Shown here one piece after another: positions 58,709 to 64,000 of a stretch of 64,000 nt of DNA. A program made the position numbers and the translations under genes. Each line of letters starts with the position of its first letter. The first letter of the stretch is position 1. Origin of the DNA: Peteryoungia wuzhouensis (lineage in GTDB: Bacteria > Pseudomonadota > Alphaproteobacteria > Rhizobiales > Rhizobiaceae); contig NZ_QJRY01000003.1 in the NCBI RefSeq assembly GCF_003205195.1, forward strand, positions 310,001-374,000, written 5' to 3'. The notes under the pieces are model-generated. The model was not told where the DNA came from. It saw nothing but the letters and a program-made list of their open reading frames with translations, and made no database searches.

Positions 58709-59602
58709 ATGGAAGCGCATGAAAAGGGCTACTTCACTGAGGAGACCTCCGTCGAGGTCGTCACTGGGCGCAATGCCAATGCCAAGGACGAACGTCTCAA
58801 GCAGGTGATGGAGGTCATCACCCGCAAGCTGCACGAGGCAGTCAAGGAACTGGAGCCGAGCCAGGACGAATGGATGGAGGCGATCCTCTTCCTGACCCGC
58901 ACCGGCCAGATGTGCAACGAATGGCGGCAGGAATTCATCCTGCTATCAGACGTGCTAGGCGTTTCGATGCTGGTGGATGCGGTCAACAATCGCAAACCCT
59001 CGGGCGCCTCGGAAAGCACGGTGCTCGGCCCCTTCCACGTGGCCGACGCCCCCGAACTGCCGATGGGGGCCAATATCTGCTTGGATTCGAAGGGCGAGGA
59101 CATGGTGATCGAGGGCCGGATCCTCGACACCGAGGGAAAGCCGATCGAGGGTGCCGTGATCGACGTCTGGCAGGCCAATGACGAGGGCTTCTACGACGTG
59201 CAACAGAAGGGCCTCCAGCCCGACTTCAACCTGCGCGGCGTCTTCCGCACCGGGCCTGACGGGCATTACTGGTTCCGCGCGGTAAAGCCGAAATTCTATC
59301 CGATCCCCGATGACGGTCCGGTTGGGCAGTTGCTCGGCAAGCTTGGCCGCCATCCCTATCGCCCAGCGCATCTGCACTACATCATCAAGGCCGAGGGTTA
59401 CGAGACGCTCGTCACCCATATCTTCGATCCGGATGATCCCTACATCCATTCGGATGCGGTCTTCGGCGTGAAGGAGAGCCTGCTCGCGAAATTCGAAAGG
59501 ATTGAGGACCCGGTACGCGCAGAGAGCTACGCTTTCCAAGGAAGTTTCTGGGCAGTTCACCACAACTTCGTCCTTGCCCGTGAGAATCAGGCGCTCGCAT
59601 GA
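58709..59602 (+). CDS. Hydroxyquinol 1,2-dioxygenase (second intradiol dioxygenase)
   Basis: A 297-residue Fe(III) intradiol enzyme. Iron ligands are Tyr162 (GFYDVQ), Tyr197 (FYPIPDDGP), His221 and His223 (PAHLHYI). The SGASESTVLGPFHVADAPELPMGANI stretch (SESTVLGPFHVADAPE) and GFYDVQQKG are close to what I remember of characterised hydroxyquinol 1,2-dioxygenases, which turn benzene-1,2,4-triol into maleylacetate. It ends the operon; no terminator is evident in 59603-59796. GAGGAACG serves as ribosome-binding site. Compared with the first copy, it is the better candidate for the main ring-cleavage step. Confidence 0.92.
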   Translation: MEAHEKGYFTEETSVEVVTGRNANAKDERLKQVMEVITRKLHEAVKELEPSQDEWMEAILFLTRTGQMCNEWRQEFILLSDVLGVSMLVDAVNNRKPSGASESTVLGPFHVADAPELPMGANICLDSKGEDMVIEGRILDTEGKPIEGAVIDVWQANDEGFYDVQQKGLQPDFNLRGVFRTGPDGHYWFRAVKPKFYPIPDDGPVGQLLGKLGRHPYRPAHLHYIIKAEGYETLVTHIFDPDDPYIHSDAVFGVKESLLAKFERIEDPVRAESYAFQGSFWAVHHNFVLARENQALA

Positions 59603-59796
59603 AGCCCTTTCCTCACAAAGGGCCCCATGCGGGAAGTCATCCGCCGATTGCCCTCATGCTACGCTAACCTTGAGGTCCTTCGTCCCGGATGGCGGAGACG
59701 CCGAGACGTTTCAAGACGTCGAACGTCCCGCCTTGGCCGGAGGCGACCGAGGGCACTTGCCCTTTCGTCCCATTTCCCGGCCAGCCGACAGCGATC

Positions 59797-60003
59797 TTAC
59801 TGCTCACCCAACTTCATATCCGGGTGATATTCCTTGCCGTGCACGGTCTTTACCACCGCCTGACCGCAGAACATCTTGTTCTCCGCAACATTGAAACTGA
59901 GGCTGGGCGCCCCGTGAAGCTCCCAGCCCTTGTTCAGGGCATCGGTGACACGGTGGCAGAAGCTCGCATCGTCCGGTCCGGTGAGGAAGCGGTATACTTT
60001 CAT
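59797..60003 (-). CDS. DUF1737 family small protein
   Basis: A 68-residue soluble protein, MKVYRFLTGPDDASFCHRV at the start, then LNKGWELHGAPSLSFN and ending in a charged tail. I recognise the YRFLTGPDDASFCHRVT and KGWELHG pattern as DUF1737, a family of unknown function. Its ATG overlaps the stop of the CitE-like lyase gene by four bases, so the two are translationally coupled. The open frame continues 87 codons upstream inside the lyase gene, but this is a shadow. Confidence 0.85.
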   Translation of the reverse strand: MKVYRFLTGPDDASFCHRVTDALNKGWELHGAPSLSFNVAENKMFCGQAVVKTVHGKEYHPDMKLGEQ

Positions 60004-60920
60004 GACATTTCCTTTCTGGCGTCGATTTGGGCGACCTTGGCAAGCAAGCGAGCGGCCTGCTCCGCATGGAGCCGTTCGATCATGCGCCCATCGATGTTGA
60101 TGACATTGAGCCCAGCATGGGCAGGATCGGCGAAAGCGCCGGCGACGAGGTGGGCCTCCGCGATGGCGGTTTCGGATGGGCCATAATGGCAATTGGCAGC
60201 GTCGACCTGGGCCGGATGTATGAGCATTTTCCCGTCGAAACCCATCGCCTTGCCCTGAGCACATTCTTCCGCAAAGGCCTCTAGGTCGCGAAAATCGTTC
60301 GACACACTGTCGATGACATCAAGGCCATAGGCGCGGGCGGCGAGCACCACCTGCATGAGATAAGGGACGAGATATGTGCGCCCTGGGGCTGCGGGGATGC
60401 CGGTCGCCTTGCGCAGATCGTTCAGTCCGACAACGAAGGCGTCCAGCCGACTGTCACTGGTCCGGCCGGACGAGGCAATGGCCGCCGCATTGAGAACGCC
60501 ACGGGGCGTTTCGATCATGGCCCAGATCCTGAGACCTTCCGCCGCATCCTGTTCGGAAAGCACTTCCGCAACGTCCTGGACCGTAACCGGCTCCTCCACC
60601 TTCGGCAGCAGAACGGCGTCTGGCAAAACCTCGAGGACGAGCGCCATGTCTTCGCGGAAATGCGGGGTGTCCGTTGCGTTGGTCCTGATGATGCGTTCGC
60701 AAGGGCCAAGGGCCGAATTCTGCAGGAATTTGAGGACATTGCGACGCGCTTCGGCCTTCCGGTCATCGGCGACGGAATCTTCAAGATCGAAGATGACGGC
60801 GTCGCAATTCAGACTGCCTACCTTAGCCATGGCCCGCTCGTTGATTGCCGGGACCGTCAGCACCGAGCGGCGGAGCCGGGACGTATGATGCGCGCGAAAA
60901 GAAGTAGCCTCGGATGTCAT
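60000..60920 (-). CDS. HpcH/HpaI-family CoA ester lyase (CitE-like)
   Basis: A 306-residue TIM-barrel lyase related to citrate lyase beta subunits and malyl-CoA lyases. Landmarks are RSVLTVPAINERAMAKV, the metal-binding DAVIFDLEDSVADDRK, RTNATDTPHFREDM, LPKVEEPVTVQDV, MIETPRGVLNA with the metal glutamate, and GFDGKMLIHPAQVDA. It would cleave or form a 3-hydroxyacyl-CoA such as malyl- or citramalyl-CoA; the substrate is uncertain. The ATG at 60920 (MTSEATSFRAHH) is chosen; the longer frame adds 31 residues. Coupled to the DUF1737 gene. Confidence 0.87.
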   Translation of the reverse strand: MTSEATSFRAHHTSRLRRSVLTVPAINERAMAKVGSLNCDAVIFDLEDSVADDRKAEARRNVLKFLQNSALGPCERIIRTNATDTPHFREDMALVLEVLPDAVLLPKVEEPVTVQDVAEVLSEQDAAEGLRIWAMIETPRGVLNAAAIASSGRTSDSRLDAFVVGLNDLRKATGIPAAPGRTYLVPYLMQVVLAARAYGLDVIDSVSNDFRDLEAFAEECAQGKAMGFDGKMLIHPAQVDAANCHYGPSETAIAEAHLVAGAFADPAHAGLNVINIDGRMIERLHAEQAARLLAKVAQIDARKEMS

Positions 60921-61030
60921 ACGAGCGTTCTGGCAAGCTTTGGCTTGCCGCGCAAGATGACAATTGGGTGAAAGGGCCTTGCATTGCTTGAGAATAAGGA
61001 CCACCTTGGTCATCGAGAAAGGACACGATC

Positions 61031-61261
61031 ATGCAGAATTTCCGTTCCGCCGCTTACGCCATCGCGGCCCTTGCCTTTGTCGGTCTCGCAGCCGCTTTCG
61101 CGGTTTCGCTGACGCTGGTGATTGGTGCGCTCCTGACCGTAACGCTCGGTGCCCGCATGCTTATGGGCAAGACGAAGCGTGCGCCTGTCTACGCCAAGGC
61201 GAAGCGTCGAGAAGACGTTCGCGTCTGGAACGACGGCAAAGGCACGATCATCGACCTCTGA
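61031..61261 (+). CDS. Small membrane protein of unknown function
   Basis: A 76-residue protein, MQNFRSAAYAIAALAF at the start. Residues 9-41 are hydrophobic, enough for one long or two short membrane helices with a small Ala/Val/Leu composition. A basic region with GKTKRAPVYAKAKRREDVRVWND and a short acidic end follows. The ATG at 61031 has GAAAGGACA ahead, and codon use is like its neighbours, so I believe it is real. I do not recognise a family. A hairpin follows at 61287-61311. Confidence 0.65.
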   Translation: MQNFRSAAYAIAALAFVGLAAAFAVSLTLVIGALLTVTLGARMLMGKTKRAPVYAKAKRREDVRVWNDGKGTIIDL

Positions 61262-61286
61262 TCTCAGACAAGTCCTGCCTACTGCA

Positions 61287-61314
61287 ATCACCCGCATTTC
61301 GGGTGATAAGCTTT
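61287..61314 (+). terminator. Hairpin after the small membrane protein gene
   Basis: ATCACCCG, a CATTT loop and CGGGTGAT form a perfect 8-bp stem followed by AAGCTTTT. The U-run is short and set back by four bases, so it is a moderate terminator at best. Confidence 0.45.
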
Positions 61315-61435
61315 TAGCGCGCCGACTGCACTTCAGGTGCCGCTGAGGCAGTCTCAAGATTCTCCTTCAATTTTCTGCGGTTTTGCTCTAAGGGCGAGGC
61401 ATCGACAGCATTGAAGCCAGATTGAAGGCAGACTG

Positions 61436-62041
61436 ATGGACAAGTTCGTAAAGCTCACCGGTGTCGCTGCACCGCTTCCGGTCGTCAACATCGACACGGA
61501 CATGATCATCCCCAAGGATTACCTGAAGACAATCAAGCGCACGGGCCTTGGAACCGGTCTCTTCGCCGAAGCGCGCTACAAGGAAGACGGTTCGGAAAAC
61601 CCGGATTTCGTCCTGAACAAGCCTGCCTATCGCAACGCCCAGATCCTCGTTGCCGGCGACAACTTCGGTTGCGGCTCCTCGCGCGAACATGCCCCTTGGG
61701 CTCTGCTTGATTTCGGTATTCGCTGCGTGATCTCGACCTCGTTTGCCGATATCTTCTACAACAACTGCTTCAAGAACGGCATTCTGCCGATCGTCGTCAG
61801 CCCGGAGAACCTCGAAAAGCTGATGGACGACGCAAGCCGCGGCTCGAACGCCGTGCTGACCGTCGATCTGGAAGCCCAGGAAATCACCGGTCCCGATGGC
61901 GGCAAGATTTCGTTCGAGCTCGACGCCTTCAAGCGGCACTGCATGCTGAATGGCCTCGACGATATCGGCCTGACGCTGGAAAAGGCGAACAGCATCGCGA
62001 GTTTCGAAAAGGCGAACGCGGCTGAGCGCCCCTGGGCTTGA
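61436..62041 (+). CDS. leuD: 3-isopropylmalate dehydratase small subunit
   Basis: A 201-residue swivel-domain subunit that completes the LeuCD isomerase. The N-terminus [15 protein letters not shown], then [16 protein letters not shown], and the [21 protein letters not shown] substrate loop, represented by [13 protein letters not shown], are diagnostic. The length matches proteobacterial LeuD. Its large-subunit gene is at 26462-27871 on the opposite strand; leuB follows 1.2 kb downstream, with a convergent dehydratase-like gene between. A clear terminator ends the gene. Confidence 0.96.
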   Translation: MDKFVKLTGVAAPLPVVNIDTDMIIPKDYLKTIKRTGLGTGLFAEARYKEDGSENPDFVLNKPAYRNAQILVAGDNFGCGSSREHAPWALLDFGIRCVISTSFADIFYNNCFKNGILPIVVSPENLEKLMDDASRGSNAVLTVDLEAQEITGPDGGKISFELDAFKRHCMLNGLDDIGLTLEKANSIASFEKANAAERPWA

Positions 62042-62066
62042 AGCGAACTGAAGCAATGAGATGATG

Positions 62067-62096
62067 AAGCCGGGCCTGTGCCCGGCTTTTTTCTTT
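62067..62096 (+). terminator. Rho-independent terminator of leuD
   Basis: AAGCCGGGC, a CTGT loop and GCCCGGCTT form a perfect 9-bp stem followed by TTTTCTTT. It begins 26 bases after the leuD stop. Confidence 0.92.
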
Positions 62097-62098
62097 GA

Positions 62099-63031
62099 TC
62101 AGAGGAAGCGTGCGCGCCAGGCTTCGAGCGCGGCGAGCGACACGCCTATACCGCCGCAAACCTCGATGAGCGGTGCCTTGAAGCGCGAAAGCAAATCGGC
62201 ATGCACGTCGGCAACAGCCAGGGCCGCGCCGCAGGCAGGCTCGACGAGGATTCGTTGCGCGTCGGCAAATTTCAGGCAGGCTTTGACCGCCTGAGTATCG
62301 GTCACCGTGACGCTTTCGATTGGATGTTTGTCCAGAAGATCGAAGACATGCTGAGCGACCTGACGGGCACCGAGCGAATTGGCAATCGACGTGATTGCCG
62401 GCAGCGTCACCCGTTCCTTGGCGACAACGGCCGCATGAAGCGAGGCCGCCCCTTCCGTCTCGACCGCGATCACAGGGACCTCATGCAACCCATTGCGCCT
62501 CAGGCCCTCCACAATGCCGGCCAACAGACCGCCACCGCCTACACTCGTCACGACACAGTCGAATTCGGCGTCGGCCTTAACCACCTCATCGATCAGAGTG
62601 GCGTGGCCCTCCCAGAGGAGCGGATGGTCATAGGGATGGACATAGGCCGCCTTGCGCTCGGCCGCGAGCGCGACGGCATGCGCATTGGCCTCGTCGAAGA
62701 CCGACCCATGTACCAACACATTTGCACCGGTAGCAGCGATCCGGGTGCGAACCTCGGTCGACGTGGTTTCCGGAACGACGATCGTCACCGGCACCCCGAG
62801 CGCGCGCCCAGCAACAGCGGCAGCGATACCGGCGTTGCCACCTGAGGCACAGAAGATCTCCCGGGCGCCCTTGGCGACCTCATGTTGGCAGAGCAGACCG
62901 ACACCGCGTAGCTTGAAGCTACCGGAGGGCTGCAGCGCATCGAGCTTCAACCACAGCGGCAGACCGCTTTCACTGTAATCGGCGGCGGTTCGAAGCAGAG
63001 GTGTTTCGATATGGAGGGGTGAAAGCGGCAT
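62099..63031 (-). CDS. PLP-dependent serine/threonine dehydratase-like enzyme
   Basis: A 310-residue fold-type II PLP enzyme. The Schiff-base lysine is Lys40 in PSGSFKLRG, the SGGNAGIAAA loop binds the substrate carboxylate, and the phosphate-binding glycine loop is TSVGGGGLLAG. The absence of a C-terminal ACT domain and the short length point to the L-serine ammonia-lyase/SDS-like group rather than biosynthetic IlvA. The product would be pyruvate or 2-oxobutyrate. The ATG at 63031 (MPLSPLHIETPL) is chosen; the open frame runs 111 codons further but across the leuB start. It diverges from leuB. Confidence 0.88.
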   Translation of the reverse strand: MPLSPLHIETPLLRTAADYSESGLPLWLKLDALQPSGSFKLRGVGLLCQHEVAKGAREIFCASGGNAGIAAAVAGRALGVPVTIVVPETTSTEVRTRIAATGANVLVHGSVFDEANAHAVALAAERKAAYVHPYDHPLLWEGHATLIDEVVKADAEFDCVVTSVGGGGLLAGIVEGLRRNGLHEVPVIAVETEGAASLHAAVVAKERVTLPAITSIANSLGARQVAQHVFDLLDKHPIESVTVTDTQAVKACLKFADAQRILVEPACGAALAVADVHADLLSRFKAPLIEVCGGIGVSLAALEAWRARFL

Positions 63032-63208
63032 CGGGCACTCGAACAGGCTGGAGGGATGCAGCGTTTTGGACCTAGGAACCTGCCGGGTCAACCATGTCCC
63101 AACATCGACCGCCCGCTCTGAACCGTACCGTTTCCGGCCTATCTCGCTTGAAAAGGCCCTGCCCGGCGCGTAAGAAGCCGCGACTTCTTTTTCGAGTGGA
63201 GGGTTTCC

Positions 63209-64000
63209 ATGACGGCTCGCAATCTTCTCCTGCTGCCCGGTGACGGCATCGGCCCCGAGGCCATGGCCGAAGTCCGCAAGATCATCGCCTACATGAACGA
63301 GGAACAGGGTGCCGGGTTCGTGACCGATGAGGGCCTCGTCGGCGGTTCGGCCTATGACGCGCATGGCGTGGCGATTTCGGAAGAAGACATGGCCAAGGCG
63401 CTGGCCGCAGATGCCGTGCTCTTCGGCGCCGTCGGTGGTCCGAAGTGGGACGACGTCCCCTATGACGTCCGCCCGGAGGCCGGCCTGCTGCGTCTGCGCA
63501 AGGATCTAGAACTCTTCGCCAATCTGCGTCCGGCAATCTGCTATCCGGCACTTGCCAACGCTTCGTCGCTGAAGCCGGAACTGGTCGAAGGGCTCGATAT
63601 CCTGATCGTGCGTGAGCTGACCGGCGGCGTCTATTTCGGCGAGCCGAAGACGATCACCGACCTCGGCAACGGCCAGAAGCGCGCCATCGACACCCAGGTT
63701 TATGATACCTACGAGATCGAACGCATCTCAGCCGTCGCTTTCGAACTGGCCCGCACCCGCAACAAACGTGTGTGCTCGATGGAAAAGCGCAACGTCATGA
63801 AGTCCGGTGTGCTTTGGAACCAGGTCGTGACTGCGACACACAAGGAAAAGTTTGCCGACGTCCAGCTCGACCACATGTTGGCCGATGCCGGCGGCATGCA
63901 GCTCGTCCGTGCACCGAAGCAGTTCGACGTCATCGTCACCGATAACCTTTTCGGCGATATGCTCTCCGACGTCGCTGCCATGCTGACGGGTTCGCTCGGC
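63209..64000 (+). CDS. leuB: 3-isopropylmalate dehydrogenase, N-terminal part
   Basis: The first 264 codons are in the window; the gene runs off the right edge with the frame open at base 64000. The protein starts [19 protein letters not shown], has the [12 protein letters not shown] substrate loop, the [16 protein letters not shown] segment with substrate arginines, [12 protein letters not shown], the catalytic Tyr in YDTYEIERI, a Lys in [11 protein letters not shown] and the metal-binding [12 protein letters not shown]. It oxidatively decarboxylates 3-isopropylmalate with NAD in leucine synthesis. GGAGGG lies about 10 bases before the ATG. Confidence 0.96.
   Translation, partial: MTARNLLLLPGDGIGPEAMAEVRKIIAYMNEEQGAGFVTDEGLVGGSAYDAHGVAISEEDMAKALAADAVLFGAVGGPKWDDVPYDVRPEAGLLRLRKDLELFANLRPAICYPALANASSLKPELVEGLDILIVRELTGGVYFGEPKTITDLGNGQKRAIDTQVYDTYEIERISAVAFELARTRNKRVCSMEKRNVMKSGVLWNQVVTATHKEKFADVQLDHMLADAGGMQLVRAPKQFDVIVTDNLFGDMLSDVAAMLTGSLG

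Overview
The window looks like a chromosomal segment of a member of the Rhizobiaceae (Rhizobium/Agrobacterium/Sinorhizobium group). The evidence is the high G+C coding style and the conserved gene blocks: acnA-ccmABCDG-UPF0314-yciB-ftsY-mtaB-dapF, ffh-chorismate mutase-rpsP-rimM-trmD-rplS, a CenR-type response regulator followed by a cyclic-nucleotide-binding gene, glnK-amtB, metA under a SAM-II riboswitch, and the split leuC / leuD / leuB arrangement. The species cannot be fixed from the sequence alone. I saw no insertion sequence, phage gene or CRISPR array.

Layout. 1-2001: the end of a sugar-acid catabolic operon (ketoglutarate semialdehyde dehydrogenase-like, dgoK, dgoA). 2270-5913: a secreted DUF1223 protein and aconitase on the minus strand. 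6185-9081: the cytochrome c maturation operon ccmABCDG, including a ccmD of 59 residues. 9085-13910: a minus-strand housekeeping run (UPF0314, yciB, ftsY, mtaB, dapF). 13998-18600: a complete thiCOSGE thiamin operon behind a TPP riboswitch. 18651-25329: a Tat-exported metallo-beta-lactamase-fold protein, then ffh, chorismate mutase, rpsP, rimM, trmD and rplS, interrupted by a convergent TSUP permease gene. A candidate short transcript lies just upstream of ffh.

25435-35340: an EamA transporter, leuC, ppk2 with a Pho-box-like element, an amino-acid ABC permease and binding protein, an NTF2-like secreted protein, an aldo/keto reductase, an L,D-transpeptidase-fold protein, a CenR-like regulator with a CNB-domain partner, and xthA. 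35465-45779: a LolA-like protein, ftsK, amtB and glnK behind a sigma-54 promoter, tesB, a UbiH-family hydroxylase, a Trm112-family protein, a Lon-N domain protein, a thioredoxin-TPR protein, and a prolyl-tRNA editing-domain protein. 46055-50409: tRNA-Gly(GCC), an SDR, an aldose epimerase, a VWA/CoxE-like protein, and metA with its SAM-II riboswitch.

50481-59602 is the most accessory-looking region. A LysR regulator diverges from a tightly packed catabolic operon holding an intradiol dioxygenase, maleylacetate reductase, four branched-chain-amino-acid-type ABC transporter subunits with no binding protein, a TfdB/PheA-type flavin monooxygenase and a second intradiol dioxygenase. Together they read as uptake of a phenolic compound, hydroxylation, ring opening of hydroxyquinol and reduction of maleylacetate to 3-oxoadipate. 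59797-64000 returns to core genes: DUF1737 with a CitE-like lyase, a small membrane protein, leuD, a serine/threonine dehydratase-like enzyme, and the first 264 codons of leuB.
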